A stretch of DNA of 64,000 nt from PR03 sp964353555 (GTDB lineage: Bacteria; Myxococcota_A; UBA9160; PR03): positions 1 to 64,000 of the forward strand of contig CAYGWM010000007.1 in NCBI GenBank assembly GCA_964353555.1, read 5' to 3'. The notes below the pieces were generated by a model that was not told the origin of the DNA, did no database searches, and saw only the letters and a list, made by a program, of their open reading frames with translations. Made by a program: the position numbers and the translations under genes. Within the stretch, counting starts at the first letter, position 1. The number at the start of each line of letters is the position of its first letter. This document shows, one piece after another, positions 9,215 to 17,603 of the stretch.

Positions 9215-10425
9215 CGTTCCGCGCGCTCGTTGCGGCCGTGCTGCTGCTGGCGTCGGCCGGGCTCGCGCACGGGCAGGGCACGCGCGAAGAGGAGCTCGAG
9301 TCGCTGCGCGTCGCGATCGAACAGCGCAAGCAGCGCATCGAAGCCTTCGAGAGCCAGCAGAAGGGACTGCTCGATGCGCTCGAAGCGGTCGACCAGTCCG
9401 TCGCAGCCGCAATGGAGATTGCGGCGCACCGCGAGCGCGAAGCGGCGGAAGCGGAGGCGGCGTCACTCGCGCTCGAGGCGCAGTTGCCCGATCTCGAAGC
9501 GCGCCTCGAGCGCACCCGCGCGGCGATGTCGGCGCGGTTGGTGGCGCTCTACAAGACCGGGGAACTCGGGCCCGCGCAACTGGTGTTCGCGTCGCAGAGC
9601 CTGCGCGAACTGCTCGACCGGGTCGACGTGCTCGGCAAGCTACTCGCTCACGACCGCCTGCTCTACGCGCGTTTCCGCGCCGAGCAGCAGGCGCTCGACA
9701 GCGCGCGCGCCGACGCCGTCGCGGCCACGCAGCGCCGCGACGAAGCCCGCTCGCAGCTCGGGGAACGCCGCGCAGAGGCTGAGCAGGAGCGCGCCGCGAA
9801 GCAGACGCTACTGGCCGCGGTGCGGAGCGACCGCGCCCGCGAGCGCTCCGCGCTCGATGAACTCGAGGCCGCGGCGCGCGCGCTCGAGGAGAAGATCGCA
9901 GCGTTCGGCGGCGAGGAATCGCCCACGCCTGCAGCCGTGCCGTTTGCGACGCTGCGCGGCCAGCTCGTCGCTCCGGTGGATGCGGAAGTCGTGCGGCGCT
10001 TCGGGCGCGAGGTCGACGCCGAGTTCCACACGCAGGTGTTCCACAAGGGCGTCGACTTCGGTGCCGCGCTGGGAGCACCCGTGCGCGCGGTGGCGGCTGG
10101 CACCGTGCGCTTTGCCGGCTGGTTCCGCGGCTACGGCCGCATGGTGATCCTCGACCACGGCGACCGCTTCTATTCCGTGAGCGGCCATCTCGATTCGCTG
10201 CGCGTCGAGGCCGGCCAGGTCGTCGCGGCGAGCGAAGCGATCGGCACGGTCGGCGATACCGGTTCGCTGAGCGGACCGCGTCTCTACTTCGAGATCCGCG
10301 AGGGCAGCCAAGCCGTCGATCCGCTCCGCTGGCTCGTGCCCGGCACCGCGCGGGCGAAGCGATCGCCCGACCCTCGCAAACATTCCGCTGATTCCGGCAG
10401 TGAGGCGTCGGCCGTCGCGCGCTAG
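9211..10425 (+). CDS. envC: EnvC-like murein hydrolase activator, degenerate LytM domain
   Basis: Start GTG 9211 overlaps the ftsX stop. The order is a signal peptide (to about residue 24), a long coiled coil of about 220 residues, then a LytM/M23 domain (about 255-390). HKGVDFGAALG keeps the first metal ligands, but the last active-site motif reads RLYFEIREG where active enzymes have HxH. E. coli EnvC has the same LYFEIR and is a catalytically dead activator of amidases, so this protein should also be an activator under FtsEX control. No amidase gene is nearby. Confidence 0.9.
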   Translation: MTFRALVAAVLLLASAGLAHGQGTREEELESLRVAIEQRKQRIEAFESQQKGLLDALEAVDQSVAAAMEIAAHREREAAEAEAASLALEAQLPDLEARLERTRAAMSARLVALYKTGELGPAQLVFASQSLRELLDRVDVLGKLLAHDRLLYARFRAEQQALDSARADAVAATQRRDEARSQLGERRAEAEQERAAKQTLLAAVRSDRARERSALDELEAAARALEEKIAAFGGEESPTPAAVPFATLRGQLVAPVDAEVVRRFGREVDAEFHTQVFHKGVDFGAALGAPVRAVAAGTVRFAGWFRGYGRMVILDHGDRFYSVSGHLDSLRVEAGQVVAASEAIGTVGDTGSLSGPRLYFEIREGSQAVDPLRWLVPGTARAKRSPDPRKHSADSGSEASAVAR

Positions 10426-10464
10426 CAGACCGACCGGGGCGCAGCCGACTGGAGATCATGCGGC

Positions 10465-10470
10465 TAGACT
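10465..10470 (+). promoter_or_regulatory. -10 box of ctpA, leaderless type
   Basis: TAGACT ends 8 bases before the ATG at 10479. No good -35 is visible 17 bases upstream (CAGCCG). The position decides in favour of the 10479 start over the ATG at 10458. Confidence 0.4.
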
Positions 10471-10478
10471 CGCCGCCC

Positions 10479-11948
10479 ATGCGAATACCGAATCTGCGGA
10501 CCCTGGCGGTCTTTCTGGGTGGCGTCGCCGCGTCGCTCGCGTTCCTTGCCGTAACGCGCGTCACCGACGTCACGGCCGCGCGCTACGAGGACTTGTCGCT
10601 CTTCACGTCGGTGATGAACCTGGTGCGGCGCAACTACGTCGACGAAGTGGACGAGACCAACCTGATCCGCGGCGCACTGCGCGGGATGCTGGCGGAACTC
10701 GACCCGCACTCGACGTACATGGATCCCGACTCGCACAAAGAGATGCAGATCGACACCAAGGGCGAGTTCCATGGCCTCGGCATCGAGATCAGCAAGCGCC
10801 GCGACGGCTACATCGAGGTCGTCTCGCCGATCGATGGAACGCCGGCTTCCCGCGCTGGGCTGCGCGCGCGCGACCAGATCGTCGCGATCTGTCCGACCGA
10901 GAAGCCCGACGACTGGACCGAGGACTGCAAGGGCACCAAGAGCATGAGCCTCTTCGACGCGGTGAAGCTGATGCGCGGCAAGCGCGGCACCGCGATCACG
11001 ATTCGGATCTATCGCGAGGGCTTCGAGCGACCGCAGCCGTACACGATCATGCGCGACGTAGTGAAAGTCGCGTCGGTCGAGGGGCGCGCGCTGGAGCCGG
11101 GCTACGGCTACATCCGGCTGCGCTCGTTCCAGGAGCGCACCGCGAGCGATCTCGAAAAGACGCTCGCGACGGTGCGCAAGCAGGCGGGCGGCACGTTGCA
11201 CGGCCTCGTCCTCGATCTGCGCGACGACCCGGGTGGCCTGCTCGACCAGGCCGTGCGCGTCGCCGATCTGTGGGTGGGCGACGGCGTGATCGTGCAGACC
11301 AAGGGTCGTGTCGAGAGTCAGCAGCAGGATTTCAAGGGACAGCTCGACGGCACCGAGCCGGAGTACCCGCTCGTCGTGCTGGTGAACGCGGGCTCTGCGA
11401 GCGCATCGGAGATCGTCGCGGGCGCGCTGCAGGATCACGGCCGGGCGTTGCTGGTCGGCACGCAGACCTTCGGCAAGGGTTCGGTGCAGACGGTCTTTCC
11501 GCTCGAAGACGGTTCTGGCCTGCGCCTCACCACGGCGCTCTACTACACACCGTCGGGCCACTCGATCCAGGAGGTCGGCATCACGCCGGAGATCGTGATC
11601 GACAATCCGCCCCCGCCGCCGGCGCATGCCGCGGCCGAGCCGAACGAAGGCGAGACGGCCAAGCCGATGCGCGAGCGCGATCTCGACAAGCATTTCTCCC
11701 ACGGGGATGCCGAGCCGGGATCCGATGCCGCCGCGCCGGACTCCGAACCGAAGTCGGACACGGGCGACGACGGAGACGACGTCGAGTCGAGCAGCCAGGG
11801 GCCGCTGCCGCCGAGTGAAGACGTGCAGCTGGCGCGCGGTCTCGAAGTGCTGAAGGGCTGGGCCTCTTTCGAGCACTTGAAGAAGGCGCGCCTGCCCGCG
11901 GCGCCCATCGCGAGCGTGCCCGCTCCGACGTCCGAGGCCAAGCCGTAG
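10479..11948 (+). CDS. ctpA: Carboxy-terminal processing peptidase (S41A, CtpA/Prc family)
   Basis: Periplasmic or membrane-anchored serine protease that trims C-termini. From ATG 10479: an N-terminal membrane anchor (LAVFLGGVAASLAFLAVTRV), a PDZ domain (about 85-175), and the S41 domain with NAGSASASEIVAGALQDHGR (Ser nucleophile) and TFGKGSVQ (Lys of the Ser-Lys dyad). The tail after PEIVIDNPPPP is acidic and Pro-rich. ctpA commonly follows envC in deltaproteobacteria. An in-frame ATG at 10458 is possible, but the -10-like TAGACT at 10465 favours 10479. Confidence 0.92.
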   Translation: MRIPNLRTLAVFLGGVAASLAFLAVTRVTDVTAARYEDLSLFTSVMNLVRRNYVDEVDETNLIRGALRGMLAELDPHSTYMDPDSHKEMQIDTKGEFHGLGIEISKRRDGYIEVVSPIDGTPASRAGLRARDQIVAICPTEKPDDWTEDCKGTKSMSLFDAVKLMRGKRGTAITIRIYREGFERPQPYTIMRDVVKVASVEGRALEPGYGYIRLRSFQERTASDLEKTLATVRKQAGGTLHGLVLDLRDDPGGLLDQAVRVADLWVGDGVIVQTKGRVESQQQDFKGQLDGTEPEYPLVVLVNAGSASASEIVAGALQDHGRALLVGTQTFGKGSVQTVFPLEDGSGLRLTTALYYTPSGHSIQEVGITPEIVIDNPPPPPAHAAAEPNEGETAKPMRERDLDKHFSHGDAEPGSDAAAPDSEPKSDTGDDGDDVESSSQGPLPPSEDVQLARGLEVLKGWASFEHLKKARLPAAPIASVPAPTSEAKP

Positions 11949-11958
11949 TTCCCGAGCC

Positions 11959-13197
11959 ATGAGCGACGAAAACTCCGACTCGGGCGAGGCACGCCCGGGG
12001 CCGCGCATACTGCGCGTCTCGGAACTGGTCGCCGCGCTGCGCGAGGCAGTCGAGAGCGCGGTGGGTCGCGTGTGGGTCGTCGGCGAAGTGAGCAATCTGC
12101 GCCGCGCCGCATCGGGACACTGCTATTTCACGCTGAAGGACGACATCGCGCAGCTCCGTGCGGTGATGTTCCGCGGCGACGCGAGCCGGCTGCGCTTCGA
12201 TCTCGAAGACGGGCTCGAGGCGCTGGCCTTCGGCGAAGTGTCACTCTACGTCGCGCGTGGCGAGCTGCAGATGGTGGTGCGCGACGTGGATCCGCGCGGC
12301 GTCGGTGCGCTGCGACTCGCCTTCGAACAGCTGCGCGCGCGGCTCGACGCCGAAGGCCTCTTCGATCCCGCAAGCAAGCGCCCGCTGCCGGCGTTCCCGC
12401 GTGCTGTGGGGGTCGTGACGTCGTTGCACGGCGCAGCGTTGCACGACGTGCTCGAAGTCTCCGGCGCGCTCTGGCCGTCGTTGCCGTTACTGGTCGCCGC
12501 CGCTCGCGTGCAAGGGGAGGGTGCCGACCTCGAGATCGTCGAAGCGATGCAGCTGCTCGCGAGCCGTCCCGAAATCGATGTGATCCTGCTGGTGCGCGGC
12601 GGCGGCTCGATCGAAGACCTGTGGCCGTTCAACAGCGAGGTGCTGGCGCGCGCGATCGCGCGCTGTCCGGTGCCCGTCGTCGCCGGGGTCGGGCACGAGA
12701 CCGACGTGACGATCGCCGACCTCGCCGCCGACGCGCGTGCGCCGACGCCGTCGGCCGCCGCGGCGCTCGTGGTGCCGGACCGACGCTCGCTTTCCGAACG
12801 CTTGCTGCGCGAAGAACGGCGGCTCGCCGCTGCGATCGACGCGCGGCTCGCACGCGCGCGTGCGCGCGTCGCTTCGCGTGCCGACGCGCTGCGCCATCTC
12901 GCGCCCGCCGCGCGCCTCGCCGCCTGGCGCGCGCGCCTCGCGCGCAGCGGCGATCGGCTGCGCGGGATACTCGAAGCGCAACTCGCCGACGGACGCGCGC
13001 GGCTCGCGGTCGCTGCGGGTCAGCTCGATTCGCTCTCGCCGCTTGCGGTGCTGGCGCGCGGCTACGCGATTGCGCGGCGTCTCGACGACGGTCGCATCGT
13101 GCGCCGCGTGAGCGACGTGGCGAGCGGCGATGCACTCGCGGTGCGGCTCGCGGAAGGCAGCGTCGAAGTGCGCGTCACGGCGCTTCGTCCGCGCTGA
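11959..13197 (+). CDS. xseA: Exodeoxyribonuclease VII large subunit
   Basis: Catalytic subunit of exonuclease VII, which degrades single-stranded DNA. The product is 412 residues. The N-terminal OB fold contains VWVVGEVSNLRRAASGHCYF and FTLKDDIAQLRAVMFR; the nuclease domain has VVTSLHGAALHDVL, LVRGGGSIEDLWPFN and VVAGVGHETDVTIADLAADA with PTPSAAA; the rest is helical with a C-terminal domain ending LARGYAIARR. It starts 11 bases after ctpA and is followed by its partner xseB after 78 bases. Confidence 0.95.
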   Translation: MSDENSDSGEARPGPRILRVSELVAALREAVESAVGRVWVVGEVSNLRRAASGHCYFTLKDDIAQLRAVMFRGDASRLRFDLEDGLEALAFGEVSLYVARGELQMVVRDVDPRGVGALRLAFEQLRARLDAEGLFDPASKRPLPAFPRAVGVVTSLHGAALHDVLEVSGALWPSLPLLVAAARVQGEGADLEIVEAMQLLASRPEIDVILLVRGGGSIEDLWPFNSEVLARAIARCPVPVVAGVGHETDVTIADLAADARAPTPSAAAALVVPDRRSLSERLLREERRLAAAIDARLARARARVASRADALRHLAPAARLAAWRARLARSGDRLRGILEAQLADGRARLAVAAGQLDSLSPLAVLARGYAIARRLDDGRIVRRVSDVASGDALAVRLAEGSVEVRVTALRPR

Positions 13198-13237
13198 AAA
13201 TCTCCTTTGCTTCCGGCTGCTTCGGCGCGAGTTCGCG

Positions 13238-13266
13238 TTGACGCTCGAAACTCCCACGGCTAGCTT
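13238..13266 (+). promoter_or_regulatory. Promoter of xseB-ispA-dxs-tlyA, near-leaderless type
   Basis: TTGACG (13238-13243), a 17-base spacer and TAGCTT (13261-13266) lie 9 bases before the xseB ATG at 13276. It would start transcription within about two bases of the initiation codon. Confidence 0.55.
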
Positions 13267-13275
13267 CGCAAGCTG

Positions 13276-13536
13276 ATGGCGAATGCCGACACGCCCGCTC
13301 CTCCCGAGCGCGAAGCACTCTCGTTCGAGGACGCACTCGAAAGACTCGAAGCGATCGTCGATCGTTTGGAACACGGCGATCTCGCGCTCGAAGTCGCACT
13401 CGCGACCTTCGAGGAGGGAGTCGGCCTCTCGCGCCGGCTCGGCGAGCAACTCGGTGGCGCCGAGCGCCGCGTCGAGGAGCTGCTGCGCGAAGGCGCCGGC
13501 CTCGCGACGCGCCCGCTCGATCTGGAGTCCGAGTGA
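13276..13536 (+). CDS. xseB: Exodeoxyribonuclease VII small subunit
   Basis: The 86-residue product contains LSFEDALERLEAIVDRLEHG and DLALEVALATFEEGVGLSRR, the conserved two-helix hairpin of XseB, which assembles around XseA as a stabilising subunit. Length is usual. The stop overlaps the next gene (ispA) and gene order xseA-xseB-ispA-dxs is common in proteobacteria. Confidence 0.95.
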   Translation: MANADTPAPPEREALSFEDALERLEAIVDRLEHGDLALEVALATFEEGVGLSRRLGEQLGGAERRVEELLREGAGLATRPLDLESE

Positions 13537-14378
13537 TGGATCTGCGGGCCTATCTGATCGAGTGCGCGCAGCGGGTCGACGCGGAACTCGAGCGTTGGTT
13601 GCCGCCGGCGGCCGAAGCGCCCGCGAATCTGCACGCCGCGATGCGCCATCTGATCTTCCCGGGCGGCAAGAGGCTGCGCCCGGCGCTCGCGTTTGCGGGC
13701 GCGGAAGCGGTCGGAGCGGCACCCGAGTGTGCGCTGCCGGTCGCCGCGGCCGTCGAGTTGGTCCACACCTATTCGCTGGTGCACGATGACTTGCCGTGCA
13801 TGGACGACGACGACGAACGCCGCGGTCGTCCCACCGTACACGTGCTCTACGGCGAAGCGGTTGCGGTGCTGGCGGGCGACGCGCTGCTGGCGGCCGCGTT
13901 CGAGTTGCTCGCCGATGCGTCTACGCGCGCCGAGCCAGCCCGCACGCTCGCGGTGCTGCGCGATCTCGCGCACGCCGCCGGCTCGCGTCAGCTGGTCGGC
14001 GGTCAGGCCGACGACCTGTCGTTCTCGCGCGACACAGCAGACGGCACGCTCGTCGAGTCGGTGCACCAACGCAAGACGGCGGCGCTCTTCGAAGCAGCGG
14101 TGGTCGGCGGCGCGCGTCTCGGCGGCGCCGATGGCGATGCGCTCGCGCGGCTGCGCGGCTTCGCGCGGCGCATCGGCATTGCATTCCAGATCGCGGACGA
14201 CGCGCTCGATGCGGATTCGGACGAAGCGTGTTCGCTGGTACGCGTGATCGGGGTGGCCGCGTCGCGCGAGCGCGCCGAGCGGTTGCAGCGCGAGGCGATC
14301 GACGCGCTCGAAGCGTTTGGAGCACCGGCCGAGCCGTTGCGCGAGATCGCGCGCTTCACGGTGGGTAGAACGCAATGA
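13536..14378 (+). CDS. ispA: Short-chain polyprenyl (farnesyl-type) diphosphate synthase
   Basis: Condenses IPP with allylic diphosphates to farnesyl-type diphosphate. Seen in about 280 residues: FPGGKRLRPALAF, first Asp-rich motif DDLPCMDDDDERRGRPTVH, GDALLAAAFELL, LVGGQADDLS and second Asp-rich motif FQIADDALD. Odd: after DDALD the usual GKxxGxD...GKxTY loop is missing; the sequence goes directly DADSDEACSLVRVIGVAASR, about 12 residues shorter. That loop normally supplies a diphosphate-binding Lys. The gene sits between xseB and dxs, fitting isoprenoid synthesis. Confidence 0.88.
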   Translation: MDLRAYLIECAQRVDAELERWLPPAAEAPANLHAAMRHLIFPGGKRLRPALAFAGAEAVGAAPECALPVAAAVELVHTYSLVHDDLPCMDDDDERRGRPTVHVLYGEAVAVLAGDALLAAAFELLADASTRAEPARTLAVLRDLAHAAGSRQLVGGQADDLSFSRDTADGTLVESVHQRKTAALFEAAVVGGARLGGADGDALARLRGFARRIGIAFQIADDALDADSDEACSLVRVIGVAASRERAERLQREAIDALEAFGAPAEPLREIARFTVGRTQ

Positions 14379-14397
14379 TCGGGGAGGGTTCGGCGCA

Positions 14398-16284
14398 ATG
14401 AACGAACGGCTGCTGGACCGGATCGAGATCCCCTCCGACCTGCGCGCACTGCCGCGCGAGGACGTGGGCCGTGTCTGCGAGGAGCTGCGCCAGGAGATCG
14501 TGCAGCGCGTCGCGAAGAGCGGCGGCCATCTCGCATCGAGCCTCGGCGCGGTCGAGTTGATCACCGCGGTCCACGCAGTCTTCGATACGCCGATCGATCG
14601 CCTGGTCCTCGACGTCGGCCACCAGGGCTACGCGCACAAGATGCTCACCGGGCGCCGCGCGGGCTTCGAGCGTATCGGCAAGGAAGGCGGCATCGGGAAG
14701 TTCCTGCGGCGCGACGAATCCGCCTACGATCACTTCGGCGCCGGCCACGCGGGCACGTCGATCTCGGCCGCGCTCGGCATCGCACGCGCCAAGCAGCACC
14801 GCGGCGAGCCCGGCAATGCGATCGCGCTGATCGGTGACGGCGGCATGACCAGCGGCATGGCCTTCGAGGCGCTGAACCACGCTGGCGAGCTGCAACAGAA
14901 GAACCTACTGGTGATCTTGAACGACAACGAGATGTCGATTGCGCCCAACGTCGGCGCGCTCTCGTCGTTCCTGTCGCGCAAGATGTCGAAGCCGATGGTG
15001 CGGCGGCTCAAGAGCTACGTGAAGGAGTTCCTCGGAACATTGCCCGGCGACCTGGTCGAATGGGCACACAAGGCCGAGGAGTCGTTCAAGGCGTTCATTT
15101 CGCCGAGCCTGCTCTTCGAAGCGCTCGGCTTCCGCTACCTCGGCCCGATCCGCGGCAACCGCATTGAGGACGTGCTCGAGACGCTCGACAATGCGCGCCG
15201 GATGCTGGCCGGCGGCGAGGGTCCGATCCTGCTCCACGCGCTCACGGCCAAGGGCTTCGGCTACGCGCCGGCCGAAGCGGATCCGTTCAAGTACCACGGC
15301 GTCACGCCCTTCGAGATCGAGTCGGGCGAGATGCGCAAGAGCGCGGCCGGCCCGCCGAGCTACACGAAGGTCTTCTCCGACGCGCTGATCCAGCTCGCGA
15401 GCGAAGATCCGCGCATCGTCGCGATCACCGCCGCGATGCCCGACGGCACCGGCCTCGACCGCTTCCAGAAGGTGCACCCGGATCGCTACTACGACGTCGG
15501 TATCGCCGAGCAACACGCCGTCACGTTCGCGGCGGGGCTTGCGACCGAAGGCATGAAGCCGGTTGCGGCGATCTACTCGACGTTCCTGCAGCGCGCCTTC
15601 GACCAGGTGGTGCACGACGTCTGCGTGCAAAATCTGGACGTCACGTTCGCGCTCGACCGCGCGGGTCTGGTCGGCCCCGACGGCGCCACGCACCAGGGCT
15701 TCTACGACGTCGCGTACCTGCGCGCGCTGCCCAACATGGTGGTGATGGCACCGAAGGACGAGAACGAGCTGCGCCACATGCTGAAGACCGCGATCGAACA
15801 CCCGGGCCCGGCCGCGATCCGCTATCCGCGCGGCGCCGGCTTTGGCGTGTCGCTGGACGCCGAGTGCAAGACGATTCCGATCGGCGAGTCCGAGCTGCTG
15901 CGAGACGGCGATGAGGTCGTCGTGCTCGCGCTCGGCACGCTCGCGCACGTCGCGCTCGAGGCGGCCCACGCACTGCACGCCGAAGGGATCTCGGCAGCGG
16001 TCGTGAATGCGCGCTTTGCGAAGCCGCTCGACACCAAGCGCATCGTCGCGCTCGCGCGCCGCTGTCGCGCGGTGGTGACGGTCGAAGAAGCCGCCGCCGC
16101 GGGCGGTTTCGGTTCTGCGGTGCTCGAAGCGCTCGCTGAGGCGGGTGTCGCGGTGCCGGTCCACTGCCTGGCGATCCCGGATCACATCATCGAGCACGGC
16201 GATCCCGTCGCAATCCGCGCCGCACTCGGCCTCGACGCCGAAGGCATCGCGCGCGCGGCGCGCGGGCTCGTGAAGCCGTCCTGA
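14398..16284 (+). CDS. dxs: 1-deoxy-D-xylulose-5-phosphate synthase
   Basis: First enzyme of the MEP isoprenoid pathway; joins pyruvate and glyceraldehyde 3-phosphate with thiamine diphosphate. Start ATG 14398 gives MNERLLDRIEIPSDLRALPR, the family's usual N-terminus. Motifs: VLDVGHQGYAHKMLTGRR, ThDP-binding GDGGMTSGMAFEALNHAG to LNDNEMSI, catalytic DVGIAEQHAVTFAAGLA, DRAGLVGPDGATHQGFYD and the transketolase C-domain. 628 residues, standard size. It lies 19 bases after ispA; tlyA begins inside its stop codon. Confidence 0.96.
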   Translation: MNERLLDRIEIPSDLRALPREDVGRVCEELRQEIVQRVAKSGGHLASSLGAVELITAVHAVFDTPIDRLVLDVGHQGYAHKMLTGRRAGFERIGKEGGIGKFLRRDESAYDHFGAGHAGTSISAALGIARAKQHRGEPGNAIALIGDGGMTSGMAFEALNHAGELQQKNLLVILNDNEMSIAPNVGALSSFLSRKMSKPMVRRLKSYVKEFLGTLPGDLVEWAHKAEESFKAFISPSLLFEALGFRYLGPIRGNRIEDVLETLDNARRMLAGGEGPILLHALTAKGFGYAPAEADPFKYHGVTPFEIESGEMRKSAAGPPSYTKVFSDALIQLASEDPRIVAITAAMPDGTGLDRFQKVHPDRYYDVGIAEQHAVTFAAGLATEGMKPVAAIYSTFLQRAFDQVVHDVCVQNLDVTFALDRAGLVGPDGATHQGFYDVAYLRALPNMVVMAPKDENELRHMLKTAIEHPGPAAIRYPRGAGFGVSLDAECKTIPIGESELLRDGDEVVVLALGTLAHVALEAAHALHAEGISAAVVNARFAKPLDTKRIVALARRCRAVVTVEEAAAAGGFGSAVLEALAEAGVAVPVHCLAIPDHIIEHGDPVAIRAALGLDAEGIARAARGLVKPS

Positions 16285-17009
16285 ACTCGCGACTCGACGA
16301 GCGCGTCTTCGCAGCGGGTCTCGCCGACTCCCGCACCAAAGCCCAGGCACTGATCATGGCCGGCCAGGTGCTCGTCGACGACGTGCCGATCGACAAGCCC
16401 GGCACGCGCGTGCGCGACGACGCGGCGCTGCGACTGCGCGGCGTCGCGAGTCGCTTCGTGTCGCGCGGCGGCGACAAGCTCGATGGCGCGCTCGGCGATC
16501 TCGGCATCGATCCGGCTGGGAGGCTCTGTCTCGACGTCGGCGCCTCGACCGGTGGCTTCACGGATTGCCTGCTGCAACGCGGCGCGCGACGCGTGGTTGC
16601 GGTGGACGTCGGCTACGGACTGCTCGACGCGAAGCTTCGCGTCGATCCGCGCGTGGTGGTGCGCGAGCGCATCAATGCGCGAAACCTCGAAGCTTCGCAG
16701 GTGCAGGGGCCGGTCGAGCTGGTGGTTGCGGACGTCGCGTTCATCTCGCTGCGACTCGTCGTGCCGGCGCTCGCCACGGTCGCACCGCGCGCCGAATGGC
16801 TGCTACTCGTGAAACCGCAGTTCGAGGTGGGTCGCGAGCAGGTCGGGAAGGGCGGCGTGGTGCGCGACGACGCGTTGCGCACCGCCGCAGTCGAGTCCGT
16901 GCGCGGGGCCGCCGAAGGACTCGGGTGGCGGGAGATCGCGCGCGCGGACTCCCGCGTGGCCGGTCCCAAGGGCAATCGAGAGATCTTCCTGCACCTACGC
17001 AAGATCTAG
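16281..17009 (+). CDS. tlyA: TlyA-family rRNA 2'-O-methyltransferase, CTG start
   Basis: An S4 RNA-binding domain (RLDERVFAAGLADSRTKAQA and LIMAGQVLVDD, about 4-35) is followed by VSRGGDKLDGAL and a FtsJ-like methyltransferase with LDVGASTGGFTDCLLQRGA (SAM site) and LLLVKPQFEVGREQVGKGG. TlyA methylates ribosomal RNA riboses. The S4 domain needs residues upstream of the first ATG (16356), and no ATG, GTG or TTG occurs in frame over at least the preceding 60 bases. CTG at 16281, overlapping the dxs stop as CTGA, is the only plausible start. Confidence 0.88.
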   Translation: MNSRLDERVFAAGLADSRTKAQALIMAGQVLVDDVPIDKPGTRVRDDAALRLRGVASRFVSRGGDKLDGALGDLGIDPAGRLCLDVGASTGGFTDCLLQRGARRVVAVDVGYGLLDAKLRVDPRVVVRERINARNLEASQVQGPVELVVADVAFISLRLVVPALATVAPRAEWLLLVKPQFEVGREQVGKGGVVRDDALRTAAVESVRGAAEGLGWREIARADSRVAGPKGNREIFLHLRKI

Positions 17010-17011
17010 AG

Positions 17012-17039
17012 TTGACGTGAAGGTGTGCCGGCTTATCCT
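17012..17039 (+). promoter_or_regulatory. Sigma70-type promoter of erpA
   Basis: TTGACG (17012-17017), a 16-base spacer and TATCCT (17034-17039). This one has an ordinary leader of about 60 bases with AAGGG before the erpA ATG. Confidence 0.55.
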
Positions 17040-17105
17040 TACCCGACGCCCACTTAGCGCAGCGATCGCAAGTACGAACCGAGCCAACAGAAAGGGCAAT
17101 CGAAG

Positions 17106-17438
17106 ATGGCAGTCGTCGACATGACCCCCACCGCCCAGGACCGCGTGAAGTCGCTGCTCGACCGCGACGGCAAGCTCAGCACCCACGGTCTGCGCGTGAA
17201 GGTGATCGGCGGAGGCTGCTCCGGTCTCCAGTATCAGCTCGGCTTCGATGACCAGATCGGCGACAGCGACAACGAGATCCAGCACGGCGAAGTCAAGCTG
17301 ATCGTGGACGACAAGAGCGCCGTCTATCTCGCTGGCACCGTGCTCGACTACGTGGACACGCTCCAGGAATCGGGCTTCAAGATCAACAACCCGAACGCCA
17401 AGACGACCTGCGGCTGCGGCCAGTCCTTCGGGGCTTAG
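17106..17438 (+). CDS. erpA: A-type iron-sulfur carrier protein (ErpA/IscA family)
   Basis: The 110-residue product carries Fe-S clusters to apo-proteins. The three conserved cysteines are present: GGGCSGLQYQLGF (about residue 39) and the C-terminal TTCGCGQSF. The interval between them (about 65 residues) matches HesB/IscA folds. It has its own promoter and ribosome-binding site and lies 10 bases before the cysteine desulfurase gene, so carrier and sulfur donor are co-expressed. IscA and ErpA cannot be told apart from sequence alone here. Confidence 0.93.
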   Translation: MAVVDMTPTAQDRVKSLLDRDGKLSTHGLRVKVIGGGCSGLQYQLGFDDQIGDSDNEIQHGEVKLIVDDKSAVYLAGTVLDYVDTLQESGFKINNPNAKTTCGCGQSFGA

Positions 17439-17448
17439 CAGGGCGGCA

Positions 17449-17603
17449 TTGATCTACCTCGACCACCACGCCACGACGCCCACCGATCCGCGGGTGCTCG
17501 AGGNNNNNNNNNNNNNNNNNNNNNNNNNNNNNNNNNNNNNNNNNNNNNNNNNNNNNNNNNNNNNNNNNNNNNNNNNNNNNNNNNNNNNNNNNNNNNNNNN
17601 NNN
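17449..17603 (+). repeat. Artefactual duplicate of the iscS 5' end plus 100-N gap
   Basis: 17449-17503 is identical to 17604-17658, and 17504-17603 is N. Both copies begin TTGATCTACCTCGACCACC, the iscS start. This is most simply one 55-base overlap left unmerged; the true distance from erpA to iscS is then about 10 bases. Confidence 0.92.

Noticed and set aside
11943..11958. TAGTTC 7 bases before the xseA ATG as another leaderless -10 box
   Set aside because: The TAG is the ctpA stop, the hexamer lacks the final T, and no -35 is seen.
12487..13722. Long minus-strand open frame (411 codons) across xseA-xseB-ispA
   Set aside because: Arg-rich antisense of well-recognised genes; long shadow frames are expected at about 69% GC.
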